From the NCBI GenBank assembly GCA_017622815.1, contig JAGAQH010000029.1:181559-245558 (forward strand): a DNA stretch of 64,000 nt, read 5' to 3'. The DNA comes from Bacteroidaceae bacterium (GTDB taxonomy: Bacteria; Bacteroidota; Bacteroidia; Bacteroidales; Bacteroidaceae). A program made the position numbers and the translations under genes. This document shows positions 8,715-17,276 of this stretch, in pieces; the stretch's first letter is position 1, and every line of letters begins with the position of its first letter. Under the pieces are notes generated by a model. That model was given only the letters and a program-made list of their open reading frames with translations. It was not told where the DNA came from and searched no databases.

Positions 8715-9623
8715 ATGAAAAGCTACAAATTCATCTTCTGTCTTATGCTGACACTTGTTTCATGCCAGACAATGACGTTTGAAGACATCGAAGGAAGCGA
8801 TGGCGATACCCCTAAAGGCAGAAAAACCATGCATTTCCGTCTGACAGGATTCAGTATGAACAATATAGAAGAAATGCGAACAGACGATTATGACGACACG
8901 AGGAGTTCTACCGTACCACAAGGAGCCACCGACAATCTCATCCTTGGCATTTTCACTACTGAAGGACAACTCATCGACACCCTTCACCATCAGCACAAGA
9001 ATGACACAGGCATAAAGTATGGCACATTCTCACATACACTGGAATATGGCAAATATACCATATTGGCATTAGGATGGGATGGCACGCAGAACTGTCATGT
9101 TCATAGCCTGGACAGCATAACATTCAATGAAGGTTGGGTACCTAACACTTTCCTGTGCCGACAGAATATAGTCGTCAGCGAAGCGTATTCCGACACACGT
9201 ACTCTTTCGCTAAAAAGAAACGTAGCACGTTTCAGAGTGATATTCAAGGACAGTACCATTCCTCAGGAACTGCACAAGTTCGTATTACGTTTTTCCGGAG
9301 CAGGCAACACGCTCAACAGCGAAACACGACACTGCACAGAGATAAAGGACTTCTACAGGACTATACCCGTAACCATCGATCCTGCAAAAGTAACCGATAT
9401 CTACGCATATTGCTTTCTTCCTGAAGACAGCAGCGACATAGACATTAGTGTCAGCGCCTATAACTCTAACGAAGAGGTAATAGCATCAAAAGTCTTTACC
9501 GATGTGCCCATGAAGACGAACTACTCTACCAACTACACTGGAACGTTCTTTCCCTTCGGCACTGTTGTGGGGAACTTTGTTTTTGAAACCGATTATGACG
9601 GGGAATTCAACGACGAATTCTAA
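8715..9623 (+). CDS. Mfa2/FimB-type fimbrial anchoring lipoprotein
   Basis: A 302-residue lipoprotein with signal MLTLVSC and modified Cys17. The mature part shows two beta-rich halves: a first domain with DNLILGIFTTEGQLIDTLHH and YGKYTILALGWDG, and a second with TLSLKRNVARFRVIFKDS and VTDIYAYCFLPEDS. This pattern is found in the FimB/Mfa2 family of Bacteroidales, transthyretin-like proteins that anchor or cap major fimbriae. No fimbrillin gene (Mfa1/FimA) lies beside it, so it may act as an orphan surface protein. Its stop overlaps the convergent BrkB-type gene by four bases. Confidence 0.75.
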   Translation: MKSYKFIFCLMLTLVSCQTMTFEDIEGSDGDTPKGRKTMHFRLTGFSMNNIEEMRTDDYDDTRSSTVPQGATDNLILGIFTTEGQLIDTLHHQHKNDTGIKYGTFSHTLEYGKYTILALGWDGTQNCHVHSLDSITFNEGWVPNTFLCRQNIVVSEAYSDTRTLSLKRNVARFRVIFKDSTIPQELHKFVLRFSGAGNTLNSETRHCTEIKDFYRTIPVTIDPAKVTDIYAYCFLPEDSSDIDISVSAYNSNEEVIASKVFTDVPMKTNYSTNYTGTFFPFGTVVGNFVFETDYDGEFNDEF

Positions 9624-10915
9624 GAAACCAAGTCCATAATCAAGGCATCCTCAGTATTATAGTACCTATACTGTCGCAACCTTTTCCATTCTGGATTGTG
9701 CAGCATCCATGCCGGAGAGAAGTTTTCCGTACCTCTGGCATCAAGTCTCTCTACCACCATACGTACCGTAAGGCGGTGAATATCTATTGCCGGGATATAA
9801 AGCATCTCCGTACCGGAATTGTTGTGCGTTACAGCCAGTACCCCCACATTTACAAGTTCATCCAGAAGCACAGTCACCAGAGTTCCCGGCAGATGTGTGG
9901 CACGTGAGAGAGAATGCTGGCTCATAGGACGTTCACCGGCAGCGAACTTTTTTGCAACATGGCTCACGAGCAGCAGGGAGAGCGTATCTCTAAAGCGTCT
10001 GCTCATGCCACGTGTTGAACGTTCGAAGGCATACTCCTGCACCATCTGGTTAGCATAGCTCAATTGGCATCCTATCAGGCAGATGTACCAAGTAAACTGC
10101 AGGAAGATGAGCAACAGGGGGATGGCTGCGAAAGAACCGTATATGGCATTGTATGAAGACAGTTTTATCTGGTAGTGTATATAGAAGAACTCCAAGCCCT
10201 GAAACAACAGGCCGGCTATCACTCCAGGTCCCACGCATGCACTCCATCTGACATGCGTATTGGGCATTAACTTGTACAACAGCACAAAAACCAAACTGCT
10301 TATAAAGAAAGGCGACATTACCACTATGATATGGAAAGTACTGCCTATAGAAAAGTACAAGTCAAGCCATGATTCCAATGTCAGGAGTACCACATTTACA
10401 CCATTTGTCAGTATCATCAGTATGGGCAGCAGCAGGAAAACCGATATATAGTCCGTTATCCTCCTGTATATATTGCGAGTGTTTGTCACCTGCCATACCG
10501 TATTGAAGGCCGTCTCTATATTCATGGTCAGATTCACCAAAGTATAGAACAGCAACAATATGCCGACACCCAGAAAGACACCGCTCTTTGTATGCTGGAG
10601 ATAGCTTTCCACAAACGTAAGTACCGTCTGCGTTATATCTGGGCTGAACGAGTCCAATGCAACTCGCAAACGGCTTTCTATAATGCTGTCAAAGCCAAAT
10701 CCTCTGGCTATTGCAAATATAATGGCCAGAACCGGCACTACGGCCAGTGTGGTGTTATATGTCAATGCCGAAGCATAGGAACTCAGATTATTGTTTATAA
10801 AGTGGTCTATGGTAATATAGATACGTTTGAACAACAGCAGTGCCCAACGCTGGAAGCATTTGCACTTTCGTTCGTCCATATTCCACCAGGACTCCATCCT
10901 TTCCTCTATTGTCAT
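9620..10915 (-). CDS. YihY/BrkB-family inner membrane protein
   Basis: A 431-residue protein. About six membrane segments span residues 50-300, with the family-typical ASALTYNTTLAVVPVLAIIF near residue 48 and later YGSFAAIPLLLIFLQFTWYI. The C-terminal ~120 residues (from about 310) look like a winged-helix domain (HSLSRATHLPGTLVTVLLDE), as in the Bacteroidetes members. YihY/BrkB proteins were once called RNase BN in error, and their function is still poorly known. The gene converges on the Mfa2-like gene and lies just downstream of rnpB on the same strand. Start at ATG 10915; MESWW seven codons in is an alternative. Confidence 0.88.
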   Translation of the reverse strand: MTIEERMESWWNMDERKCKCFQRWALLLFKRIYITIDHFINNNLSSYASALTYNTTLAVVPVLAIIFAIARGFGFDSIIESRLRVALDSFSPDITQTVLTFVESYLQHTKSGVFLGVGILLLFYTLVNLTMNIETAFNTVWQVTNTRNIYRRITDYISVFLLLPILMILTNGVNVVLLTLESWLDLYFSIGSTFHIIVVMSPFFISSLVFVLLYKLMPNTHVRWSACVGPGVIAGLLFQGLEFFYIHYQIKLSSYNAIYGSFAAIPLLLIFLQFTWYICLIGCQLSYANQMVQEYAFERSTRGMSRRFRDTLSLLLVSHVAKKFAAGERPMSQHSLSRATHLPGTLVTVLLDELVNVGVLAVTHNNSGTEMLYIPAIDIHRLTVRMVVERLDARGTENFSPAWMLHNPEWKRLRQYRYYNTEDALIMDLVS

Positions 10916-10949
10916 GGGAAAAAGTTTTTTCTATGTTTATAAACAGAAA

Positions 10950-11359
10950 GAAACAGTGGCCCTGTAAGCCGGGTTCTGTGCACGGACATTTTCAGTACAT
11001 AATACCTCCATCTCCGTCGTCTGTCATTTATCCACTGCCGGTGTCACCACCGGCCTCTATCGTTCTACCCTCCGGCTCGGACGGACAGCCCTCCCGTTCC
11101 CGCTTCTGCAGCGAAAACATTGCCGGTATACGCGAACTTTCAACATCCGGAGTGCACAGCACGCATGTCACCACACGCCTGGTAGTCTCTTACTCCACCT
11201 TCTCACCCTTACCTGCATTACGCAGGCGGTTATTTTCTTCTGCACTGACCAACCATCACTGGCTCCTACCCGTTAGGTAGCGGATTGTCCTGTGTTGCCC
11301 GGACTTTCCTCTCGTCTTCTCATGAAGAGAAAACCAGCGACAGACCGGGCCACTGTTTC
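10950..11359 (-). ncRNA. rnpB: RNase P RNA, bacterial type A
   Basis: The minus strand reads GAAACAGTGGCCC at the 5' end and its complement GGGCCACTGTTTC at the 3' end, forming the P1 helix. Inside are the conserved blocks GAGAGGAAAGTCCGGGC (CR I), a P8-P9 region, AGGGTGAGAAGGTGGAGTAAG-like sequence and the 3' block ACAGAACCCGGCTTACA-type. Length about 410 bases. The gene is driven by a clear promoter at 11368-11398. Ends are set from the P1 pairing and may be off by a few bases. Confidence 0.95.
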
Positions 11360-11367
11360 TTTGTGTG

Positions 11368-11398
11368 CAAATTTACGAATATTCCTTAAAATGACAAA
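11368..11398 (-). promoter_or_regulatory. Promoter of rnpB
   Basis: On the minus strand TTTG (11395-11398) and TAAATTTG (11368-11375) are 19 bases apart, a good match to the Bacteroidetes consensus. The predicted start falls within a few bases of the RNase P RNA 5' end at 11359. Confidence 0.8.
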
Positions 11399-11459
11399 AC
11401 GGCCGCGACTAAAAGGTTAAAATAAGACAAGGAAAATGACAACGGAATTCTTTTATCAC

Positions 11460-11467
11460 TACTTTTG
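11460..11467 (+). promoter_or_regulatory. Possible -7 box of the degP-like gene
   Basis: TACTTTTG matches TAnnTTTG and lies 66 bases before the ATG at 11533. No good TTTG is seen 19-21 bases upstream, so the assignment is weak. Confidence 0.4.
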
Positions 11468-11532
11468 CAACCGGAAACCATTTGGCCTCCCGTTTGCACA
11501 CAGAACATAAACCATTAAAACATAAATATAAT

Positions 11533-12999
11533 ATGAAGAAAGCATTATTCATCATCATCGGTTCCACTCTGATAGCATGCTCCGGCAATGCGGAAACCGC
11601 CAATGTAACAGAACTGGAGCCAAAGACAGAAGAGAGAATAGCCACTTCATCTTCTCCGCAAGGCGGATATGTGGACCTCACCTATGCCGCCGAAAGCAGC
11701 GTAAACGCCGTCGTATATATCAAGGTTACGCAAATGGGCAAGACCCACAAGGTGACATATCGCGATCCTTTTGAAGAATTCTTCGGCGACTTCTTCGGAC
11801 ACAGCCAGCGCACTCCACAACAGCGCGAGTACAAGGAGCCAGACCGTAGAGGTTCCGGCTCCGGAGTGATTATCTCTGCTGACGGATACATCGTCACCAA
11901 CAACCACGTTGTGGCAGGCGCCGATGAAATTCTGGTCAAGCTGAACGACAACCGCGAATTCTCCGGACGCATCGTAGGCCTGGACGCCAACACCGACCTG
12001 GCACTCATCAAAATTGAGGGTAAGAACCTCCCCACCCTGCCCATCGGCAACAGCGACAACCTGAAAATTGGCGAGTGGGTACTGGCCGTAGGCAATCCCT
12101 TCAACCTGACAAGCACTGTCACAGCCGGCATAGTGTCTGCCAAAGCAAGAAGCCTTGGAGCCAATGGTATAGAAAGCTTCATACAAACTGATGCTGCCAT
12201 CAATCAGGGCAACTCCGGAGGCGCACTTGTCAATGCCAAGGGCGAACTTGTCGGCATCAATGCCATGCTCTATTCCCAGACCGGAAGTTACAGCGGCTAT
12301 GGTTTCGCCATCCCGACATCCATAATGAACAAGGTTGTAGCCGACCTCAAGGCCTATGGAACCGTTCAGCGTGCTGTACTGGGTGTAACCGGCGGTGATG
12401 TTACCAACTATATCGACAGCGAGAAAGCCAAGGGCAACACTCCCGACCTCGGAACCCTGACCGGTGTATGGGTGAATGAAGTGATGGAAGGTTCTGCCGC
12501 AGCCGAAGCCGGTCTGAAGAAAGGCGATGCCATTATCCGCTTCAATGGCAAGGAAGTACACAAGATGTCCGAAATGCAGGAAGCCATCGCACAGCATCGT
12601 CCAGGCGACAAGGTGAGCATCACTTGGTTGCGCGACAAGAACAAGCATACCGAGACCGTGACATTGAAGAACAGCCAAGGATCCACCAAGATTCTGAAGG
12701 AGGTTGACGTTGACGAAATGGGAGTTTCAATGGAGCCTCTCTCTGCAGATGAGAAGACACGTCTGGGCGTACCTTACGGTCTTGTTGTCAAAGCCATACG
12801 CAATGGGAAGATGCAGAAGGCCGGAGTCTCCAAAGGCTCAATCATTCTGGCCGTAAACGACATCCGCATGGAAAGCGTCGAGGATTGGGAAAATGCCGTT
12901 AAGGCTGCCAACCAAAGCACCGACCGTACCCTTTGGATAAAGGCCATTGCGCCAAGCGGCAGAAAGCAGAGTTTCGTTGTAGACCTGAACGAGAAGTAA
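11533..12999 (+). CDS. DegP/HtrA-type serine protease lipoprotein
   Basis: A 488-residue periplasmic quality-control protease. The ATG at 11533 gives a lipoprotein signal ending STLIAC (Cys16). The trypsin-like domain has the triad His125 (TNNHVVAG), Asp155 (NTDLALIKI) and Ser228 (GNSGGALV). Two PDZ domains follow, about residues 260-370 (LTGVWVNEVMEGSAAAEAGL) and 395-488 (YGLVVKAIRNGKMQKAGVSK). A loop FGHSQRTPQQREYKEP precedes the catalytic core. Length and order are those of DegP/DegQ/HtrA proteins of Bacteroidetes. It is monocistronic: upstream is divergent rnpB, downstream a strong terminator. Confidence 0.96.
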   Translation: MKKALFIIIGSTLIACSGNAETANVTELEPKTEERIATSSSPQGGYVDLTYAAESSVNAVVYIKVTQMGKTHKVTYRDPFEEFFGDFFGHSQRTPQQREYKEPDRRGSGSGVIISADGYIVTNNHVVAGADEILVKLNDNREFSGRIVGLDANTDLALIKIEGKNLPTLPIGNSDNLKIGEWVLAVGNPFNLTSTVTAGIVSAKARSLGANGIESFIQTDAAINQGNSGGALVNAKGELVGINAMLYSQTGSYSGYGFAIPTSIMNKVVADLKAYGTVQRAVLGVTGGDVTNYIDSEKAKGNTPDLGTLTGVWVNEVMEGSAAAEAGLKKGDAIIRFNGKEVHKMSEMQEAIAQHRPGDKVSITWLRDKNKHTETVTLKNSQGSTKILKEVDVDEMGVSMEPLSADEKTRLGVPYGLVVKAIRNGKMQKAGVSKGSIILAVNDIRMESVEDWENAVKAANQSTDRTLWIKAIAPSGRKQSFVVDLNEK

Positions 13000-13026
13000 C
13001 CATAACACTCACACATAATCACGAAA

Positions 13027-13070
13027 GACACCCCATAAGGATACGACCGCCTTATGGGGTGTCCTTTTTT
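13027..13070 (+). terminator. Rho-independent terminator after degP-like gene
   Basis: GACACCCCATAAGG at 13027-13040 pairs perfectly with CCTTATGGGGTGTC at 13050-13063, followed by CTTTTTT (T6 at 13065-13070). Confidence 0.92.
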
Positions 13071-13177
13071 AGTCCGTCATCCTTCACGTTATGGCATAAT
13101 GAGGACCATGCCGGCATTATTTCCGCACAGCCAATGCTTTTTTCATGCCACCATAGCCTTTTCTCCACTTAATTTCG

Positions 13178-13185
13178 TATCTTTG
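13178..13185 (+). promoter_or_regulatory. Possible -7 box before the HPrK/PqqD cassette
   Basis: TATCTTTG matches TAnnTTTG and lies 23 bases before the ATG at 13209. The -33 element is poor. It would drive the four-gene cassette that follows. Confidence 0.5.
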
Positions 13186-13208
13186 CGCAGAATAAACATC
13201 ACAGACTT

Positions 13209-13637
13209 ATGAAGAACAGAAGCAAACTCCTGTACTTGATCGTTACTGCATTACTAACCCTCTGTGCCACAAGCATCACGGCCAAGCCCAAACTGACAAA
13301 GGTATACATCTTCGGTGTAAGCATCAACTTTACCGACTCTGTCACATATATGACCGATGTCCAGATTCTTGAGCCGGCATATATTGAAACCAAAACCGGT
13401 TTTCTTTATGACCGTAGCATCTATTCTCAGCAACTGCAAATCTGGGTGGAGTACGCCAAGGGACAGCCCAACACCACCTGCACCGTATTCTTCAGTACCA
13501 GCCGGTCCAAACTTGAGAAGAAGTTCATCAAGGTCCGCAACAAATACAACAAGGACCAGTCCACCATCCTGAAGAGCCTCGATGCAGGCGAATTCAAGTT
13601 TATCCCCCAAGAATGGACTGAGCATGAAAGACTATAG
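13209..13637 (+). CDS. Small secreted protein of unknown function, first gene of the HPrK/PqqD cassette
   Basis: A 142-residue protein that I do not recognise. It has a signal peptide (LLYLIVTALLTLCATSITA, cleavage near residue 25) and a short beta/alpha mature part with KVYIFGVSINFTDSVTYMTD and CTVFFSTSRSKLEKKFIKVR. No lipobox or anchor is seen, so it is probably periplasmic or exported. Its 3' end overlaps the HPr-kinase-like gene by 14 bases, so the two are coupled. Being the only exported product of the cassette, it could be the target or effector of the other three proteins, but that is inference. Confidence 0.75.
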   Translation: MKNRSKLLYLIVTALLTLCATSITAKPKLTKVYIFGVSINFTDSVTYMTDVQILEPAYIETKTGFLYDRSIYSQQLQIWVEYAKGQPNTTCTVFFSTSRSKLEKKFIKVRNKYNKDQSTILKSLDAGEFKFIPQEWTEHERL

Positions 13638-14505
13638 AATAGCCGGCCATATCGTATCCATAGACTTTACCGACAGCAATATAAGCGAAACGCTGCTGCC
13701 CAACTTTGCTCCGTTTGCATACGAGGGCCAGCAAAAGCCTGCCGTCACCATCCGCATCGTCAGTGACCACGAATGGGAACAGGACGTACAGGATATAGGA
13801 ACTTTCGACGTAGGAGGCAGCGACTATGCCGTATTCCGCACCGCCCAAGGAGGCTACAGGCTCGACATCCATGACACTAACGGACATTTATGCAGCCGCA
13901 TACAGTCCAATCCCGATTTCAGTCTGTGCCACGTCAAGATCTACGAGGGGACATACACACAGCAACACTACGGGCTGGACAACTGCATGATGCTGGCCTT
14001 TGCATACGCCACAGCCACCATGGACACACTACTTATACATTCCAGTGTAATACGCTGCAACGGCAAGGGCTACCTTATGACAGCGCCCAGTGGCACAGGC
14101 AAGAGCACGCACACATACCTGTGGTACACCACCATTCCGGGCTGCGACCTGATGAACGATGACAATCCTATTATCAGAATCGTTGACGGCAAGCCCGTTG
14201 TCTATGGTTCGCCTTGGAGTGGCAAGACACCATGCTACCGCAACATTGAAGCACCGGTCGGCGGAATAGTCAGCATCAAGCAACATTCGGAAAACATCAT
14301 CCGCCGTTTGTCCCCCGTAGAAGCATTCACAATATTGCTGCCTGCCTGCAGCAGCATGAAATGGGATGCACGCATTTACAACGGCATCTGCGACAGTATC
14401 ACTAAATTCATACAGACATGTAAAATTTGGGAACTTCAATGCCTGCCCAATAACGAAGCTGCCATACTGTGCCATGACACAATCTGTAAAGAAAGCCATT
14501 CTTAA
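13624..14505 (+). CDS. HPr-kinase-like P-loop ATPase (HprK C-terminal-domain family)
   Basis: A 293-residue protein with start at 13624 inside the upstream gene. The centre has HSSVIRCNGKGYLMTAPSG, with the P-loop APSGTGKST at residues 154-162, and then LMNDDNPIIRIVDGKPVVYG and SPWSGKTPCY. That is the pattern of HPr kinase/phosphorylase-like proteins. The N-terminal ~120 residues are not those of true HprK and no HPr or PTS gene is nearby. Homologues of this type occur in lasso-peptide clusters, where they phosphorylate the precursor, and with PqqD-like proteins. Here PqqD is two genes downstream. I infer a peptide- or protein-modifying kinase; the substrate is unknown. Confidence 0.8.
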   Translation: MKDYRIAGHIVSIDFTDSNISETLLPNFAPFAYEGQQKPAVTIRIVSDHEWEQDVQDIGTFDVGGSDYAVFRTAQGGYRLDIHDTNGHLCSRIQSNPDFSLCHVKIYEGTYTQQHYGLDNCMMLAFAYATATMDTLLIHSSVIRCNGKGYLMTAPSGTGKSTHTYLWYTTIPGCDLMNDDNPIIRIVDGKPVVYGSPWSGKTPCYRNIEAPVGGIVSIKQHSENIIRRLSPVEAFTILLPACSSMKWDARIYNGICDSITKFIQTCKIWELQCLPNNEAAILCHDTICKESHS

Positions 14506-15034
14506 GGTAGTCAGACTGCTGCTATCTCCCGTCAGGCGCAGTTACCAGAAGAGGAACGGCACAGCCACACGCATGCCGAGCATGGAGATTCCCAACGACA
14601 TCCTACTTGGAGCCGCAAGGGATGCCATACGCGACGGCCATACCGCCACCATAATGGTAAAGGGTTGGAGCATGCGTCCGTTTCTGGAACATCAACGCGA
14701 CAAGGTGCTGCTTGACAATCCAGAGGGTGCAAAGGTTGGCGATGCCGTCCTGGCAGAAATATTCCCCGGCAAATACTTTCTGCACAGAATCATAGAGATT
14801 AGCCCCAATCACCAGGATGCGGCTCTTGACCGTATAACACTAATGGGCGACGGAAACATCCAAGGCACAGAACAATGTCTGCGGAAGGATATCTGCGGAA
14901 TTGTCACCCACTACATACGTCCAGGCAGGACCATTCCGGCAGACAACCCCAAGCTTGTCAGGAGAATCAGGCTGTGGAGGAAACTGTTACCAGCCAGAAG
15001 GTACTTGCTCTTTATCTACAAGTCAATAATATAA
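14474..15034 (+). CDS. S24/S26 signal-peptidase-like protein
   Basis: A 186-residue protein with start ATG 14474, overlapping the kinase-like gene by 32 bases. The catalytic Ser is probably Ser66 in VKGWSMRPF, followed by DKVLLDN and GDAVLAEI. The second catalytic residue seems to be His104 in FLHRI, as in SipW-type signal peptidases, rather than Lys. TLMGDGN near residue 119 is the usual box E-like motif. There is no obvious N-terminal membrane anchor, but the basic hydrophobic ends (KVVRLLLSPVRR and ARRYLLFIYKSII) could associate with membrane. In PqqD-containing cassettes such proteins could cut a leader peptide. It lies 12 bases before the PqqD gene. Confidence 0.78.
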   Translation: MTQSVKKAILKVVRLLLSPVRRSYQKRNGTATRMPSMEIPNDILLGAARDAIRDGHTATIMVKGWSMRPFLEHQRDKVLLDNPEGAKVGDAVLAEIFPGKYFLHRIIEISPNHQDAALDRITLMGDGNIQGTEQCLRKDICGIVTHYIRPGRTIPADNPKLVRRIRLWRKLLPARRYLLFIYKSII

Positions 15035-15046
15035 AAGCATAGGAAA

Positions 15047-15313
15047 ATGAGAATCAAGGAAGGATTTGAACTTCGTGAAGTATGCGGAGAGTACATAGTT
15101 GTAGCGCATGGAGACAAAAATATAGACTTCTCCAATGTAATATGCCTCAACGAGTCGTCTGCACTTATGTGGAAAGCCGTTGTCGGCAAGGACTTTACCC
15201 AAGAAGACCTCTGTGCTGTCCTGCTGGAGGAGTATGAAGTGGAAGTGGAAATTGCCCGAAACGATGTCGCCCACATCGTGGAGGAATGGAAGAACATTGG
15301 GCTGATAGAATAA
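15047..15313 (+). CDS. PqqD-type peptide chaperone (RRE domain)
   Basis: An 88-residue protein of the PqqD/RRE fold: three-stranded sheet (FELREVCGEYIVVAHG, IDFSNVICLNESSALMW) followed by helices with LCAVLLEEYEVEVEIARNDV and a final EEWKNIGLIE. PqqD-like proteins bind the leader of ribosomal peptides and hand it to modifying enzymes; this is known for RiPP pathways. Length is typical for a stand-alone member. It is the fourth gene of the cassette, directly after the signal-peptidase-like gene. No obvious short precursor ORF lies next to it. Confidence 0.85.
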   Translation: MRIKEGFELREVCGEYIVVAHGDKNIDFSNVICLNESSALMWKAVVGKDFTQEDLCAVLLEEYEVEVEIARNDVAHIVEEWKNIGLIE

Positions 15314-15333
15314 TACCGGCAACATTTACCATC

Positions 15334-16002
15334 ATGGAACAGTTATTTCAAGATATAGCGGAATGGGTAAACCTTCTTGCACAAACCCTGCGCATTCCCA
15401 CCTCGTTTCTGCTCATCGAGTTCATAGGTACTTTTGCATTTGCCCTCTCCGGCATACGATTGGCCAGTGCCAAGCAGTTTGATGTCTTCGGTGCATGGAT
15501 AGTGGGTATGGCCACTGCCATCGGAGGCGGAACATTCCGCGATGTCATGTTGGGAGTCAACCCATTCTGGATGACCAACGAGATATATTTCATCTGGTGC
15601 GCCCTTGCCGTATTGTTCGTGCATATCTTCGCCAAGTACCTCGTAAAGCAGAAGAACACATGGTTCATTTTTGACACCATTGGTCTGGCCCTATTCAATG
15701 TTGTTGGCATCGAGAAGACCCTGCAGATGGGTTTCCCCATGTGGACGGCTATCACCATGGGGTCTGTCACCGGTGCTGCAGGAGGTGTAATCCGCGATGT
15801 CCTCATCAACGAGGTTCCGCTTATCTTCCGTAAGGAAATATACGCCCTTGCCTGTGTGGCCGGAGGTATTGTGTACTCCATGTTTCATGTCATGGACTTT
15901 AATCCCAACATCAGCGCCCTGTTCTCCAGTATAGTGGTTATTGCCGTCAGATGTTTTGCAGTGAAGTTCCACTGGCATCTGCCCATCGTCAAGGGAGAAT
16001 AA
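15334..16002 (+). CDS. UPF0126/TRIC-type membrane protein
   Basis: A 222-residue membrane protein with two UPF0126 repeats: GIRLASAKQFDVFGAWIVGM with GGGTFRDVMLG in the first half, and MGSVTGAAGGVIRDVLINE in the second. Six to seven membrane helices. The family includes bacterial TRIC-type cation channels, and some members transport glycine; which applies here cannot be told. The start at 15334 is chosen because it leaves a normal family N-terminus; the longer frame from 15286 overlaps the PqqD gene. It lies 20 bases after that gene and 11 bases before the T9SS plug gene, so all are probably co-transcribed. Confidence 0.9.
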   Translation: MEQLFQDIAEWVNLLAQTLRIPTSFLLIEFIGTFAFALSGIRLASAKQFDVFGAWIVGMATAIGGGTFRDVMLGVNPFWMTNEIYFIWCALAVLFVHIFAKYLVKQKNTWFIFDTIGLALFNVVGIEKTLQMGFPMWTAITMGSVTGAAGGVIRDVLINEVPLIFRKEIYALACVAGGIVYSMFHVMDFNPNISALFSSIVVIAVRCFAVKFHWHLPIVKGE

Positions 16003-16013
16003 CATTGTCACTA

Positions 16014-17240
16014 ATGAAACGTACGTTCCTCATACTTGCCGCACTGTTGCTGACCGTTTTCACTTACGGCCGGCACAAGGTGTATGACAAGAATGTACGC
16101 ACCCTGCAAGTAACGCTCAACGACAATCCGCTTCTCCCTCCCGTCCTCAAACTTGGCAAGTCCTCATATCTCAGGATTTCATGGGACGAGATGTCGCACG
16201 ACTACCACCGCTACATCTACCGCATACAGCACTGCACACGGGATTGGGAGCCCACTGAAGACCTGTTTGAAAGCGACTACCTGCGTGGGACCAACGATTT
16301 GCCAGTGGAGGACTACGAGACGAGTTTCAACACCACACAGCTCTATACACACTACTCCCTCGTATTCCCCAACAGGGATGCTTCCGTTCTGCTAAGCGGC
16401 AACTACAAACTGCTGGTTTACGAAGAGGACTTCATGGACGATGGCCCCGTCATCGAGGTACGTTTCCATGTTGTGGAGTCCGAAATGGGATTGACCATGC
16501 AGGCTTCATCCAACACGGACATAGATTTCAACGACAAGCATCAGCAGGTGTCACTGAATCTAAACTATGGAAGCATCAGGGTTACCGACCCGTATAACCA
16601 GATTTATGCTGTGGTAAGCCAAAACCGTCGACCCTCGCGCACCGTTGCCGGCATACGTCCCGACATCAACAAGGCCAACGGTCTGGAATGGCGGCATTGC
16701 GAAGGCCTCATCTTCCCTGCCGGCAACGAGTATCACAAGTTTGAGATTCTCGATGTGAACCATTCCGGCATGAATGTGGACCACATGCGATGGTTCGAGC
16801 CCTTCTACCATGCTACCCTTTGGATGGACGAAGTTCCGCACAACTATCTTACTGCCGAAGACAGGAACGGAGCCTTCTATCCGAGAACTGCGGACCAGGA
16901 GAACAACGGCACACAATCGGAATATGTGGTCGTGCATTTCTCACTGCAGTCCCCCCTACTCTCCCGACAGGTGTATGTGAACGGCGAGTGGAGCAATGGC
17001 GAGACTGCCCCCGACTGTCTCATGGAATACAACGACAGCCACGGATGCTACGAAGCCTCGGTATTACTAAAACAGGGCTACTACGACTACCAGTACATTA
17101 CGGAAGACGGTGGCACGCACGATACCATGCACGATTTCTGGCAGGCCGAAAACGAATATCAAGCATTCATATACTATAAAGAGAATGGAGGACGTTACGA
17201 CAGAATAGTAGCATACACCTGTGTCAACACAAGGTTCTAA
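16014..17240 (+). CDS. Type IX secretion system plug protein, DUF5103 family
   Basis: A 408-residue secreted protein. The ATG at 16014 gives a signal peptide TFLILAALLLTVFTYG. The mature part opens with KVYDKNVRTLQVTLNDNPLL, then LRISWDEMSHDYHRYIYRIQ and HCTRDWEPTEDLFESDYLRG, the hallmark of DUF5103. In the Flavobacterium translocon a DUF5103 protein closes the periplasmic side of the SprA channel as its Plug. The C-terminal third has the immunoglobulin-like fold YVNGEWSNGETAPDC and GYYDYQYITEDGG. Length is normal. With porZ at the left edge it is the second T9SS component in the window. Confidence 0.9.
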   Translation: MKRTFLILAALLLTVFTYGRHKVYDKNVRTLQVTLNDNPLLPPVLKLGKSSYLRISWDEMSHDYHRYIYRIQHCTRDWEPTEDLFESDYLRGTNDLPVEDYETSFNTTQLYTHYSLVFPNRDASVLLSGNYKLLVYEEDFMDDGPVIEVRFHVVESEMGLTMQASSNTDIDFNDKHQQVSLNLNYGSIRVTDPYNQIYAVVSQNRRPSRTVAGIRPDINKANGLEWRHCEGLIFPAGNEYHKFEILDVNHSGMNVDHMRWFEPFYHATLWMDEVPHNYLTAEDRNGAFYPRTADQENNGTQSEYVVVHFSLQSPLLSRQVYVNGEWSNGETAPDCLMEYNDSHGCYEASVLLKQGYYDYQYITEDGGTHDTMHDFWQAENEYQAFIYYKENGGRYDRIVAYTCVNTRF

Positions 17241-17276
17241 ACATACGTCATTCCCCATACTCACCTTAACATACCA

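Noticed and set aside
10840-11280. 146-codon plus-strand frame over rnpB
   Set aside because: It runs antisense through the conserved RNase P RNA, and the translation has no protein-like pattern.
11647-12678. 343-codon minus-strand open frame
   Set aside because: Shadow of the DegP-like protease gene.
13624-14505. True bifunctional HPr kinase/phosphorylase
   Set aside because: The N-terminal domain differs and no HPr or PTS gene is near; only the P-loop half resembles HprK.
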